Source of the DNA: Acidipila rosea
GTDB taxonomy: Bacteria > Acidobacteriota > Terriglobia > Terriglobales > Acidobacteriaceae
Reading direction: 5' to 3'
NCBI RefSeq assembly: GCF_004339725.1
Contig: NZ_SMGK01000001.1
Location: 1-64,000, forward strand
DNA: 64,000 bases
Each line of letters opens with the position of its first letter. The first letter of the stretch is position 1. A program made the translations under genes and the position numbers. The notes beneath the pieces were generated by a model, which was not told the origin of the DNA, did no database searches, and saw only the letters and a program-made list of their open reading frames with translations. Below, in pieces: positions 43,916 to 53,137 of the stretch.

Positions 43916-45228
43916 TTTCGTCGTTCTGAAGCCTTCCCGATCATGTAAAAGAGCGGCCCGAACGCGGCGACGATGGCGCCGAAGGCAAGCGCCGGAATAT
44001 GCGCCATTCTCTCGTCGCGGGCGGAGAACATCGCATACCCGATCAGCAGCGTGGGTGCAATTCCCAGGATGCACGCCATCGCAAAGTTTCCTGCGCGAAA
44101 GGGGCGCTCGAGTTGTGGCTCCTTGATGCGAAGCACGGCCAGGGCAATAAACTCAAGCACCAGGCTGCTGCCATAGAGGATCAGGTCGATCGAGATCAGC
44201 CGTTCAAAGCTGAAGTGGAGCGCCATTGCCCACGCCATGCCGCAGACCAGCACCGCTGCCCATGGCACGCCCTTCCTGTTGCGCAGGGCCAGCCAGCGCG
44301 GCAGCATGCCGTCCTCGGCGAGCACCATGGGCAGGCGGGTATAGGAGAGCATCAGCGCGTTGAACATGCCGAAGCCATTGATCGTGCCGCCCAGCACGAT
44401 AGCCCCCGCCAGCAACGGACCCGCGAGAATGTGAGCGGCATCGGTCCAGGAGCCGGTTGAAAACTCGTTCAGCGGCAACCCGGCAAAGGCAATCGCCGCC
44501 AGCGGCAGGATGTAAGTCAGCGCAACCAGCCCGGCGGTGAGCAGCATCGCGCGCGGATAGTTGCGGCGGGGATCCTGCACCTCCTGCGCCACGGTGGAGG
44601 CGTTATCCCAGCCCATGTAGTTCCACATGGCCACCAGGATCGCGGTGCTCAGCCCTCCCTCAGGGTGCGCGGCAGGGAAGCGTGCCTGCGCCGGAAGATG
44701 CAGGCCGTGCCAGACGCCGGCGACCACCAGCACCGCGAAAGGGAGCAGCAGCGTGACGAAAAGCCACACCGACCCTTCGCCTACAGCGCGCGCCCCGCGC
44801 AGGTTCCACAGGCAGCAGGCGACGACCAGCAGGAGTTCCCACAGGACGCCGCGGTGCCCGGCCGTCCAGGCTGGGAAGAACCTGCCCAGATAGAGCACAA
44901 AGATCGTAGGGTAGATGGCCATGTCAAAGACACTGGCCGTGAGCGAGAGCCACGCCTCCTGATAGCCCCAGAAGGGCCCAAGCGCGCGCCTGACCCACAC
45001 ATAAAAGCCGCCTTCGGCCGGAATCGAGCTGGCCAGTTCTCCGATCATGAGCGTGGTGGGTAGCGTCCAGAAGAGCGGTACCAGGAGCAGAATCAGCAGC
45101 GCCTTCAGATATCCGGCGCCGCCGAGAATGTCTTCTATCCCATACGGGCCGCCGGAGACCATGAAATAAGTGGCGGCGATGAGTGGCACCAGCTGCATTC
45201 GCCGGCCCTTCTGCAAGGCATGGGACAT
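43906..45228 (-). CDS. APC-family amino acid permease
   Basis: The 440-residue product has about twelve membrane segments and the APC first-helix motif MVSGGPYGIEDILGGAGYL, followed by a conserved WNYMGWDNASTVAQEV in the middle. APC transporters import or exchange amino acids or polyamines; the exact substrate cannot be told. I start at ATG 45228, giving MSHALQKGRRMQLV before the first helix; the open frame continues further upstream over the divergent reductase gene. Confidence 0.85.
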   Translation of the reverse strand: MSHALQKGRRMQLVPLIAATYFMVSGGPYGIEDILGGAGYLKALLILLLVPLFWTLPTTLMIGELASSIPAEGGFYVWVRRALGPFWGYQEAWLSLTASVFDMAIYPTIFVLYLGRFFPAWTAGHRGVLWELLLVVACCLWNLRGARAVGEGSVWLFVTLLLPFAVLVVAGVWHGLHLPAQARFPAAHPEGGLSTAILVAMWNYMGWDNASTVAQEVQDPRRNYPRAMLLTAGLVALTYILPLAAIAFAGLPLNEFSTGSWTDAAHILAGPLLAGAIVLGGTINGFGMFNALMLSYTRLPMVLAEDGMLPRWLALRNRKGVPWAAVLVCGMAWAMALHFSFERLISIDLILYGSSLVLEFIALAVLRIKEPQLERPFRAGNFAMACILGIAPTLLIGYAMFSARDERMAHIPALAFGAIVAAFGPLFYMIGKASERRKGE

Positions 45229-45368
45229 CTTGGATCTGCGTTCGACCGGAGTCAACCTCTCGACTGGGATAACAGTAGTGTAAGCAACAATGAAAAACAG
45301 CTCCGCGATTGGAGCCGCCGCTCGTTTCCCGTAGACTGTTCTTATCTCAAAGTAAGCGAGCGAAACCA

Positions 45369-46151
45369 TTGGCAAGACAGCTTCTTACGGCCCGCCTTGA
45401 GCGCAAACTGCTCCTCTCAGAGCCTGCGCAGTGCTTCCACCTGGAGTTTTCCGTTGTCGACGCGGAGCGCTTCGACTTCGCCCCGGGACAGTTTGTCTCC
45501 ATGGTCGCTGACGATGCCTTGAGCGGTAAGCAGCAGACACGGGCTTACTCCATCGCTTCCGCCCCTGAGGAAAATACCTTTGACCTATGCGTCAACCGTG
45601 TCGAGGGTGGCTTCTTCTCCAACCTGCTGTGCGATCTGGAGCCGGGCAGCACGGTGCAGTTCCACGGACCGCACGGATTGTTCCTGCTCAAGAAGCCGAT
45701 GACGGATGGTATCTTCATCGCGACCGGCACCGGCATTGCGCCTATGCGCGGTTTTGCCGAGTGGCTCTTCCCCGAGAGTGGCGAAGATCGCAGCGAAGGC
45801 AGACATTTCTGGCTTGTTTATGGAACCCGCCATGAAACGGAGATCTATTACCAGAAGTACTTTGAGAAGCTCGCCGCGGAGCATCACAACTTCCACTACC
45901 TGGCCAGCCTGAGCCGTCCGCACGAGGGATGGGAAGGGCTGCGCGGCTATGTTCAGGAGCATGTGGCGCAGGTGGTCACCACCCGCGCCCAGCACCCCCA
46001 CAGCGGCGCCGTGGCTTCCGCTTCTGAAGAGGGCGGCTTCGACATCCACGCCTATATCTGCGGCCTGAACGAGATGGTCTCAGCCAATCGCGATAAGTTG
46101 ATGAGCCTGGGCTGGCAGCGCAAACAGATTGTTTTTGAGCGCTACGACTGA
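45369..46151 (+). CDS. Ferredoxin-NADP(+) reductase-like flavoprotein
   Basis: From TTG 45369 the product has about 260 residues. The FAD domain has RAYSIASAP (the RxYS FAD motif) and CVNRVEGGFFSNLL. The NAD(P) domain has IATGTGIAPMRGFAEWL and a C-terminal CGLNEMV. It resembles small bacterial FNRs and multicomponent oxygenase reductases without an iron-sulfur domain. The true start is uncertain because the frame is open further upstream and no strong ribosome site is seen. Confidence 0.8.
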   Translation: MARQLLTARLERKLLLSEPAQCFHLEFSVVDAERFDFAPGQFVSMVADDALSGKQQTRAYSIASAPEENTFDLCVNRVEGGFFSNLLCDLEPGSTVQFHGPHGLFLLKKPMTDGIFIATGTGIAPMRGFAEWLFPESGEDRSEGRHFWLVYGTRHETEIYYQKYFEKLAAEHHNFHYLASLSRPHEGWEGLRGYVQEHVAQVVTTRAQHPHSGAVASASEEGGFDIHAYICGLNEMVSANRDKLMSLGWQRKQIVFERYD

Positions 46152-46181
46152 GGAGGCCGCACAGGGCGTCCGAAACTACTA

Positions 46182-46219
46182 AAAACGGCCTCACTGCCAT
46201 GGAGCAGTGAGGCCGTTTT
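46182..46219. terminator. Bidirectional intrinsic terminator
   Basis: Perfect 16-base arms AAAACGGCCTCACTGC and GCAGTGAGGCCGTTTT flank a 6-nt loop. A-tracts on one side and T-tracts on the other allow it to serve both the reductase gene (plus) and the beta-barrel gene (minus), which converge here. Confidence 0.92.
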
Positions 46220-46236
46220 CTATTTCCTGGAGTACC

Positions 46237-46905
46237 TTACCAGCGCACTCCCAGCGTCAACGGGATCAGGTTTGTGCCCGATACTTCAAACCCCGGAAAT
46301 TGCCCCGCAGGTGTGAACAGCCGCATATAGCGCGACTCGAGAAACATGCTGGTGCGACCCTGCGAGTGAAGGTGATAGCCGATGCCGCCGCCGAAGTCCA
46401 CCATGGGTTGCAGGCTGGACTTGGAGGCCTGCACCAGAGCGTGGTCGCCAAAGGTGTAGTGGTAGGGCGAAGAAGGCTGCGAAAAGGCCACTTCCTTGAC
46501 CGACATACCCGCACCTCCCGAGACATAGGACCGCCAGCGCCCGTGCGGCGCGAAGCTGTAAGTAGGGTCCACGGCAAAGGTCGGGAAGAAGAAGTGGCCC
46601 AGCGGTTGCTGTTCGCGTTGGAGCACGATCTGCGTCATGCCGTTGATTGCCAGCCCAACGTCCAACCACACACTGAGACTGCCACTCAGCCGGTAACCGC
46701 CGCCTGCCGTAATGTTGAAGCCTGGGTGAACGTAGCTGCTTGTGCCTCCGGCCGGTATCGCGCCGCCGGCTCCAACGTCGAAAAGCCAGCGATTGGCCGG
46801 AGCGGAGCTTGTGGGTTGCGCGGCAGACGCGTTCATCGTCGTCAGCGCAAACGGCAAAAGCAAAAGAAAGTATGAGAGCCTCTTCAAAAAGGTGTTATCA
46901 AACAT
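46237..46905 (-). CDS. Outer-membrane beta-barrel protein
   Basis: The 222-residue product has a signal peptide (LSYFLLLLPFALTTMNASAA) and about eight amphipathic strands (GYRLSGSLSVWLDVGLAING, GIGYHLHSQGRTSMFLESRY) and ends TLGVRW. The size and pattern fit an eight-stranded OmpA/OmpW-like barrel. No enzyme motif is present. Small barrels of this kind are common surface proteins in Acidobacteria. Confidence 0.75.
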   Translation of the reverse strand: MFDNTFLKRLSYFLLLLPFALTTMNASAAQPTSSAPANRWLFDVGAGGAIPAGGTSSYVHPGFNITAGGGYRLSGSLSVWLDVGLAINGMTQIVLQREQQPLGHFFFPTFAVDPTYSFAPHGRWRSYVSGGAGMSVKEVAFSQPSSPYHYTFGDHALVQASKSSLQPMVDFGGGIGYHLHSQGRTSMFLESRYMRLFTPAGQFPGFEVSGTNLIPLTLGVRW

Positions 46906-47230
46906 AAGTTTTTATCAGCTGATTCGTGAGTTCTACTACCGAACTTAGGGCCCTGCGTGCGCATTGTCAAAAGATTTCCGCGCACGCCTCTTATCGAAGA
47001 TCCAGGTGTATCCACTTCGTACCCCGATTTCGCGCTCTGATCGCTTCCAGCTTCAGCCTGTGCAGAGGTGCGGCCCCGGCCCTTGTCATAGGCTTGGACG
47101 CACTGTCAGGTGCAAAGAAAGCACTCAGGGCGAGTTGCATCGGGCGTGCAGCTGCGAAACTAATAATACGCAATCAGTGAAACTACGCTTTCAGATGTAA
47201 GATTCTAGTTTCGCGACCAGGAGACATCCC
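46906..47230. other. Divergent intergenic region, no gene seen
   Basis: This 325-nt stretch separates two divergent genes and must hold both promoters. The palindrome ATCAGCTGAT at 46914-46923 lies just before the barrel gene. I found no reading frame with a sound start and host-like composition, and no clear -35/-10 pair. Confidence 0.4.
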
Positions 47231-48736
47231 ATGTACAGCCGGCTTCTCAACTGCTGTTTTCTATTTGCACTTGCCACGGTTACAAATGCAGCCCGTGCTG
47301 AGGTGAAACTACCCAGTGTGCTTGCCGACCACATGGTGATACAGCGCGACAAGCCCGTGCATGTATGGGGCGCGGCGGATGCCGGGGAGCAGGTCACAGT
47401 CACCTTTCGCGGTAACCACGCCAGCACCACGGCCAGCGAGATAGGCCGCTGGAGCCTCTATCTGCCTCCAGGCGCAGCTGGCGGCCCCTTTACCCTGACG
47501 GTGCAGGGCAAGAACACCATCACCCTCAATGACGTTCTGGTGGGCGATGTGTGGGTGGCCTCAGGCCAGTCGAATATGGAGTTTCCCATGGACCCCACCA
47601 TGTGGAGTCATGGACCATTCCACGCGCAGCAGGAGATTGCAGCCGCGAACCATCCCAGGCTTCGGCTCTTCCATGTCGAAAACACTTTTGCGGATTATCC
47701 GATGGACGACGTGAAGGCCACAACCTGGACGCCGGCGACTCCTGCGAGCGTGCTGACGTTCTCCGCAGTTGGCTACTTTTTTGGCCGTGATCTCCTGGAG
47801 AAGGAACAGGTGCCGATCGGAATTATTGAAGCAAACTGGGGCGGCACTCCCGCCGAGGCGTGGACCAGCCTGAAGGCCCTGAGCGCCGACAGTTCGCTGA
47901 TGCCGGTCTTCGCCGCGCGTGCCGGCATGATGGACCCTCAGGCAGAGACACTCCTGAAGCAGAAGGTTGAGACGAAGGAGGTCGCCGACGCGAAGGCTGC
48001 AGGCAAAACTCCGCCCGTCTTCCCCTGGCACCCGGACCCGAATCCGTGGGCTCCGGCGGCGCTCTTCAATGGCATGATTGCCCCGATTACTCCGCTGCCG
48101 ATTCGCGGTGTGATCTGGTACCAGGGCGAGAGTAATACCGATGCCATGCGGGCGCCGATCTACGGGCACCTCTTTGAGACAATGATCCGCGACTGGCGCG
48201 CCCAGTGGGCGCAGGGCGACTTCCCGTTTCTCTATGTGCAGATCGCCAACTTCATCTCGCCGGACGAATGGGCGACCGTGCGCGAAGGACAGCGGAAGAC
48301 GCTTGCGCTCGCAAATACCGGTATGGCTGTGACCATCGACATCGGCAACCCGGACAACGTACACCCGCAGGATAAGCAGTCAGTAGGGCACAGGCTTGCG
48401 CTGTGGGCCGAAGATCTCTCCTATGGTGCGCATGTTGAGGATTCAGGCCCGCTCTTTCGGCAGGCGGTTCCGGAGAATGGCGCGATGCACATCTGGTTCG
48501 ATCATGCGGCCAGCGGGCTCATGGCCAAGGGTGGGGAACTGCAGGGCTTTGAGGTCGCGGGCCCGGATGGGAAATTTGTAACTGCAACTGCGGCAATCAG
48601 CGGTGAAGACGTAATTGCAAAGAGCGCGTCGGTCGCACAGCCCATGTATGTACGCTATGGCTGGGCCTCAAACCCGCAGTGCAACCTGTTCAACAAGGCA
48701 GGGCTGCCCGCCTCACCGTTTTCCTCAAAGAACTGA
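47231..48736 (+). CDS. Sialate O-acetylesterase family protein
   Basis: The 501-residue product has a signal peptide (LLNCCFLFALATVTNAARAE), a beta-rich N-terminal domain, and a SGNH-type esterase domain. The latter shows WVASGQSNMEFPM (nucleophile Ser), EANWGGTPAEAW, WYQGESNTD and a C-terminal DNVHPQDKQSVGHRLAL carrying the Asp/His pair. Such enzymes remove O-acetyl groups from sialic acid or plant xylan. ACAGGAGACATCCC lies before the ATG. Confidence 0.9.
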   Translation: MYSRLLNCCFLFALATVTNAARAEVKLPSVLADHMVIQRDKPVHVWGAADAGEQVTVTFRGNHASTTASEIGRWSLYLPPGAAGGPFTLTVQGKNTITLNDVLVGDVWVASGQSNMEFPMDPTMWSHGPFHAQQEIAAANHPRLRLFHVENTFADYPMDDVKATTWTPATPASVLTFSAVGYFFGRDLLEKEQVPIGIIEANWGGTPAEAWTSLKALSADSSLMPVFAARAGMMDPQAETLLKQKVETKEVADAKAAGKTPPVFPWHPDPNPWAPAALFNGMIAPITPLPIRGVIWYQGESNTDAMRAPIYGHLFETMIRDWRAQWAQGDFPFLYVQIANFISPDEWATVREGQRKTLALANTGMAVTIDIGNPDNVHPQDKQSVGHRLALWAEDLSYGAHVEDSGPLFRQAVPENGAMHIWFDHAASGLMAKGGELQGFEVAGPDGKFVTATAAISGEDVIAKSASVAQPMYVRYGWASNPQCNLFNKAGLPASPFSSKN

Positions 48737-48756
48737 AAATCCTAAAGAACGAAAAG

Positions 48757-48785
48757 GCAAGCCCCATTCCTGCAATGGGGCTTGC
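48757..48785. terminator. Intrinsic terminator between esterase and lexA
   Basis: The 12-base arms GCAAGCCCCATT and AATGGGGCTTGC flank a 5-nt loop. On the minus strand the stem is followed by CTTTTC, so it should stop lexA transcription well; on the plus strand the T-run is weak. Confidence 0.8.
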
Positions 48786-48791
48786 GTTGTC

Positions 48792-49397
48792 TCAGCTGTA
48801 CTTACGCAGCATGCCCAGAACGCGGCCCTGAATGGAAACCTCGGTAGCGGGAACAAAGATTGGGTCCATCTCAGTGTTCGACGGCTGCAGACGGATGAGA
48901 TTGCCCTCGATGTAATAACGCTTCAGGGTCGTCTCTGCGCCGCGCACCAGCGCCACCACGATCTCCCCCTCGCGTGCCTTCTGCGTGCGCTCCACCAGCA
49001 CATAATCGCCGTTGACGATATGCTCGTCGCGCATGGAGTCGCCGCGTACCTCAAGGGCGAAAACTTCCTTGTTGCCGGTGATGTCGCTCAGCGAAATGCT
49101 CTCTGTCGTCTCCATCGCTTCGACCGGATAGCCTGCGGCGATGCGGCCCATCAGGGGCAGTCTCTCCGCGCTCCGCTGACGGGTGCGTGGCGGCAGCACG
49201 TCGATGGAGCGACTGCGGTTGTGTGCGCGCTCCAGGAAGCCCTTCGTCTGCAGGTTGGAGATGTGTTTGTGGACGGTTGCCAGCGACTTCAGGTCGAGAC
49301 CGCGTGCGATCTCCTCAAACGAAGGCGAGTAGCCGTTGTGCTGGACGAAGCTGGAGATGTAGTCGAGGACTTCTTTTTGCCGCCGGGTAAGTGCCAT
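48792..49397 (-). CDS. lexA: SOS repressor LexA
   Basis: The 201-residue product has an N-terminal winged helix (MALTRRQKEVLDYISSFVQH...SPSFEEIARGLDLKSLATVH) and the S24 peptidase domain. That domain has the Ala-Gly cleavage site in GRIAAGYPV, the nucleophile in RGDSMRDEHI and the catalytic Lys in ETTLKRYY. LexA represses DNA-repair genes and cleaves itself with RecA. A TACAAT box ends 6 nt before the ATG, so the mRNA leader may be very short. Confidence 0.97.
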   Translation of the reverse strand: MALTRRQKEVLDYISSFVQHNGYSPSFEEIARGLDLKSLATVHKHISNLQTKGFLERAHNRSRSIDVLPPRTRQRSAERLPLMGRIAAGYPVEAMETTESISLSDITGNKEVFALEVRGDSMRDEHIVNGDYVLVERTQKAREGEIVVALVRGAETTLKRYYIEGNLIRLQPSNTEMDPIFVPATEVSIQGRVLGMLRKYS

Positions 49398-49690
49398 GCG
49401 CGTATTGTAGCGAATAAAAGGCGAACCGGCGAGTGCCACTTTTCCTGCTCGCGTTCTCTGCGCGGGCACGAAGTGATAAAAGGCCCGCTGCTCCAGTCTG
49501 GATAGGCGGCCAGGATGACTATGTCAATGAGCAGACCCTCAGAGTTGTGCGCTTGCTTCCATTTTGGGAAGGGCCGGAAGCACGCTTCCCATTCCAGCAA
49601 TCCTCCTTAACTTCTCCTCACCTTTCGATTGTTTCCCCGCGACGGACGCGAGATGGTTGTCTTGCAGCAATCACGGGGTCAAAGAACACG

Positions 49691-50383
49691 ATGCGGTTAT
49701 TGGTGGCAGAAGACGATCGCGCACTTGGCAAGTTTCTGCAGCGCGGGCTCGAGGCAGATGGGCATGAAGTCTGTCTTGTCTCCGACGGCCAGATGGCTGT
49801 GGATAGATTTCTGGCGGAGATGCCCGACCTGACGATTCTCGATCTCAACCTGCCGCGCAAAGATGGCGCGGAGGTACTCAGCTTTTTGCGGACGATCGAC
49901 AGCGAGTTGCCGATCCTGATTCTCACGGCGCGCGCCGAGCCGGAGACGAAGGTGCGCTGCCTCGACCTCGGCGCGGATGACTGCATGCTCAAGCCGTTTT
50001 CGCTGCAGGAGCTGCGCGCGCGCTGCCGTGCCCTGTTGCGGCGCAGACGCGAGGCGCTGCTGACGCTGCGCTACGGCAACGTGGAAATGAATCGCGTGGA
50101 GCGATCTGTCTTGCGGGCAGGAATTCCCGTGATGCTGACGAACAAGGAGTTTGCTCTGCTCGAGCGGCTGATGCTCAATCGCGGGCGGTGCGTGTCGCGC
50201 GCCTCGCTGCTTGAGCAGGTGTGGAGCATGGGCACCTCGGCGGGGACAAATGTGGTTGATGTCTACATCAACTATCTTCGCCGCAAGCTTGATGATCATG
50301 GCCCAGGCGATGGTCAGGGCCAGTTCATTCAGACAGTGCGCGGGCAGGGCTATCGTATCGGCGCTGCTCCGGCAGAGGCCTGA
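49691..50383 (+). CDS. OmpR-family response regulator
   Basis: The 230-residue product has a receiver domain with the acidic pocket AEDD, the phospho-acceptor Asp in ILDLNLPRKDG and the Lys in MLKPFS. An OmpR winged helix follows (LTNKEFALLERLMLNRGRCV). No histidine kinase is next to it, so it is an orphan here. Starting at ATG 49691 gives the normal family beginning MRLLVAEDD. It sits directly before the flagellar sigma-54 regulator, but any link is inferred. Confidence 0.9.
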   Translation: MRLLVAEDDRALGKFLQRGLEADGHEVCLVSDGQMAVDRFLAEMPDLTILDLNLPRKDGAEVLSFLRTIDSELPILILTARAEPETKVRCLDLGADDCMLKPFSLQELRARCRALLRRRREALLTLRYGNVEMNRVERSVLRAGIPVMLTNKEFALLERLMLNRGRCVSRASLLEQVWSMGTSAGTNVVDVYINYLRRKLDDHGPGDGQGQFIQTVRGQGYRIGAAPAEA

Positions 50384-50432
50384 AGACTACCAAACAGCGG
50401 TACCAAACTCTTGAAAAAAGGAATGATTGAAG

Positions 50433-51737
50433 ATGGCGACACCCACACCAACACCCACTCCAATGTCCAGCGTCCGGCCGCTTCACGCGATCGGTGCAAG
50501 GACCGCAATTCTCGCCAGCGCCGACGCCTCGTTCCGCGAGCGTGTTCGCGAGGCGCTCACCGGACTGCGCTGGCAGGTGCGGGAAGCAGCAGGCGGAGCT
50601 GAAGCCCTTGCCTGCCTCGATGCCTCGCCGGCAGAGACGGTGATCCTCGATTCCTGGCTGCCTGATCTTGAGATACGTGAATTCATCACCGAGTTCGAGC
50701 GGCTGCATCCGGGGGTAGACCTGGTATCTGCCGACGGCGTTTCCGTATCGAATACTCCCGCGCGCAGCCCGCGACGCAACGAGATTCTTTATGCGCTGCG
50801 GCGGGTGCAGGATGCAGACGGGCCGCTATGGGACTTCGAGCCCATCAGCAGCGCACGTGAGGCAGAGAAGCCCGCTGCAACCGATGGGGCGATCTGGAAC
50901 ACGGCTCCGCTGCTGAGCGAGGCAGGCAAGGCGAAGGTGCGCACGCCGCAGAAGACAGCGCAGCCCTCCCTGCGGCTGCCGGAGCTCATCGGGGCCAACC
51001 CGGCGATGCTCGAGGTGAGTCGCCGCGTGCGGCTCGTGGCGGCGCGCTCGACGGCGGTCCTGATCGAGGGGCCGACCGGCACAGGCAAAGAGCTGGTGGC
51101 GCGTGCCCTGCATCGGCTGAGTCCCAGGGCCGGGCGGTCCTTCGTAGCGCTTAACTGTGCGGCGATTCCTGAAGCCCTCCTTGAGGCGGAGCTCTTCGGT
51201 CACACGCGCGGCGCCTTCACCGGCGCGGTTCAGGGCAGAGTTGGACGCATCGAGGCGGCCGATGGCGGCACGCTGTTTCTGGACGAGATCGGGGAGATGC
51301 CGCTGCCGCTGCAGGCAAAGATGCTGCGCTTTCTGGAGTCGGGCGAGCTGCAGCGGGTGGGCGAAAATGAACCGGTGCGCGTGGATGTGCGCATCGTGGC
51401 CGCCACCCACCGGCGTCTGCATGAGCTGGCAGCACGCTCAGCGTTCCGCGCCGATCTCTACTACAGGCTGGCCGTCTTTCTCATCCGCACGCCTCCGCTC
51501 TCCGAGCATCCTGAGGACATTCCCCAGATGGTCGAGCACTTCATGGAGCGGATGGCAAGCGGTAGCCCGGCAAAGTCGATCTCCGGCAGCGCCATGCAGC
51601 GGCTCAAGGAGCATGCGTGGCCGGGGAACGTCCGCGAACTGGAACATACGCTCGAACGTGCGTGGATCCTCGCTGAAGAGCGTAGCCAGATCGATGCGGG
51701 AGATGTCGAGTTCGGCGAAAGCGCCCACGCGCATTAG
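50433..51737 (+). CDS. Sigma-54 interacting activator, no DNA-binding domain
   Basis: The 434-residue product has a degenerate receiver-like domain: the Asp of ILDSWLP is kept, but the acidic pair is replaced by ASADASF. A complete AAA+ sigma-54 activator core follows, with Walker [15 protein letters not shown] loop and Walker [14 protein letters not shown]. It ends at [12 protein letters not shown], right after the AAA+ lid, so the usual Fis-type helix-turn-helix is missing. Such proteins (for example FlgR) can act without DNA binding. It immediately precedes flgB. Confidence 0.9.
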   Translation: MATPTPTPTPMSSVRPLHAIGARTAILASADASFRERVREALTGLRWQVREAAGGAEALACLDASPAETVILDSWLPDLEIREFITEFERLHPGVDLVSADGVSVSNTPARSPRRNEILYALRRVQDADGPLWDFEPISSAREAEKPAATDGAIWNTAPLLSEAGKAKVRTPQKTAQPSLRLPELIGANPAMLEVSRRVRLVAARSTAVLIEGPTGTGKELVARALHRLSPRAGRSFVALNCAAIPEALLEAELFGHTRGAFTGAVQGRVGRIEAADGGTLFLDEIGEMPLPLQAKMLRFLESGELQRVGENEPVRVDVRIVAATHRRLHELAARSAFRADLYYRLAVFLIRTPPLSEHPEDIPQMVEHFMERMASGSPAKSISGSAMQRLKEHAWPGNVRELEHTLERAWILAEERSQIDAGDVEFGESAHAH

Positions 51738-51764
51738 AGCTTTCTAATCTTGTCTGCTGGTGAG

Positions 51765-51780
51765 TGGCCGGCCTGCTGCT
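51765..51780 (+). promoter_or_regulatory. Sigma-54 (-24/-12) promoter of the flagellar operon
   Basis: The 16-mer TGGCCGGCCTGCTGCT matches the sigma-54 frame TGGC-N8-TTGC with GG at -24 (51766-51767) and GC at -12 (51778-51779), exactly 12 bp apart. It lies 55 nt before the flgB start and just after the gene for a sigma-54 activator. The last TTGC box is imperfect (CTGCT). Confidence 0.6.
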
Positions 51781-51834
51781 GATTACCGAAGGTAAGCGGA
51801 ACTGCCCCTTTCGGGCAAAAGGAGATAGAGCACG

Positions 51835-52206
51835 ATGAATGTCACGACGCCGATAAGCGACGAGCTGACGAAGTATCTCGACCTGTCGAGCACCCAGCTG
51901 AAGCTGACAGGGCAGAACATGGCGAACATCGACACCCCCGGCTATCGCACGGTAGGGTTCGACTTCACCGACGCCATGAAGCATGCGATGAGCGATGCGC
52001 TCGGCGCTCGCAGCGGCAGCACGCTTGCCGCGTCTGAAGTTCCTATCGGCCAGGTAGATGGACTTCTTGAGCGGCCGGATGGCAACAACGTGTCGATGGA
52101 CCGCGAGGGATTGAACATGGCGGAGGCGCAGCTGCAGTTCAGGACAGGGATCGAGTTGCTCAGGCGCGAAAACACGCGGGTCATGGATGCCATCCACGCA
52201 AACTGA
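51835..52206 (+). CDS. flgB: Flagellar rod protein FlgB
   Basis: The 123-residue product has the rod-protein N-terminal motif (LKLTGQNMANIDTPGYR) and a C-terminal helix (MAEAQLQFRTGIELLRREN). FlgB forms the proximal rod that joins the MS ring. AAAGGAGATAG lies before the ATG. It opens the flgB-flgC-fliE-fliF-fliG-fliH-fliI-fliJ operon. Confidence 0.93.
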   Translation: MNVTTPISDELTKYLDLSSTQLKLTGQNMANIDTPGYRTVGFDFTDAMKHAMSDALGARSGSTLAASEVPIGQVDGLLERPDGNNVSMDREGLNMAEAQLQFRTGIELLRRENTRVMDAIHAN

Positions 52207-52283
52207 ATGCAATCCGCGCAAATTAGCAGCCACAGCCCGGAACAGCAGCAGGCAACCAAGGGCCTGAAAGAAGGGAGAGATCG

Positions 52284-52775
52284 ATGAACCTCTTTGGAGT
52301 ACTTGAAGTAAGCGGCTCGGCGCTCAAGGCGGAGCGCATCCGCGCAGAAGTCGTGGCCGCCAACATGGCAAACGCCGAAACCACGCGCACTGCCGACGGT
52401 ACACCTTACCGGCGTCAGCATGTGGTCTTTCAGGCGGAGGCCGCAGCCCAGCCAGGCTTTGCCAGCCACATGCTCGGTCCGGTTGGTTCGCTTAGCCCGG
52501 AGCTCATGGGGCCCGGCTCGGCCAATGTTGCAGATGGAGGCGCAGTGGGCGGGGTTGAGGTGTCCGCGGTGGTTGCCGATCAGGGGCCGCCTCTGCGCCG
52601 CTATGACCCGCAGCATCCCGACGCTGACAAGAATGGCTATGTCAATTATCCGGACATCAATCCGCTGACCGAGATGGTCGACCTGATGGGCGCGACCCGC
52701 GCCTATGGATTGAACAGTTCGGCGATCCAGGCGACGAAGAGCATGATTACCTCGTCGCTCGACATTCTGAAGTAG
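52284..52775 (+). CDS. flgC: Flagellar rod protein FlgC
   Basis: The 163-residue product has AEVVAANMANAETTRTADGT at the N-terminus and GATRAYGLNSSAIQATKSMI at the C-terminus, as in other FlgC proteins. An internal region also reads DPQHPDADKNGYVNYPDINP, the FlgC signature. It is a second proximal rod component and lies 77 nt after flgB. Confidence 0.94.
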   Translation: MNLFGVLEVSGSALKAERIRAEVVAANMANAETTRTADGTPYRRQHVVFQAEAAAQPGFASHMLGPVGSLSPELMGPGSANVADGGAVGGVEVSAVVADQGPPLRRYDPQHPDADKNGYVNYPDINPLTEMVDLMGATRAYGLNSSAIQATKSMITSSLDILK

Positions 52776-52805
52776 TTCATCTTTTGCCCGAAAGGACAGG
52801 AAGCA

Positions 52806-53093
52806 ATGCAGATCAACCCACTCGCCGCCTCCTCCGTTGCCGGAGCCTTCGCCAGTCAGCCGGCATCGAGCCAGCAGCCCTTTTCCGGCCTCTTCCGGGA
52901 GGCGGTCAACAATGTCCAGCAGCTTGAGTCCAAGGCCTCGTCCACGGTCGAGGGGCTGTTGAGCGGATCAGGCGTCGATGTCCATACAGCCATGATCGCG
53001 ACCGAGAAGTCTGACATGGCCTTTGAGCTGGCGCTCTCGGTGCGCAGCAAAGCTGTTTCGGCCTACCAGGCGATGATGAACATGCAGTTCTAG
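52806..53093 (+). CDS. fliE: Flagellar hook-basal body protein FliE
   Basis: The 95-residue product carries the C-terminal FliE pattern DVHTAMIATEKSDMAFELAL followed by RSKAVSAYQAMMNMQF. FliE links the MS ring to the rod. Its length and slot between flgC and fliF are as expected. A GAAAGGACAGG site precedes the ATG. Confidence 0.93.
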   Translation: MQINPLAASSVAGAFASQPASSQQPFSGLFREAVNNVQQLESKASSTVEGLLSGSGVDVHTAMIATEKSDMAFELALSVRSKAVSAYQAMMNMQF

Positions 53094-53137
53094 CTGTTCG
53101 TTAAAACGCTTCCTTATTCGAAAGACGGCAGAGAGCA

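Noticed and set aside
46926-47200. Two overlapping plus-strand frames in the divergent region
   Set aside because: No ribosome sites, unusual composition, and they would block the promoters of both flanking genes.
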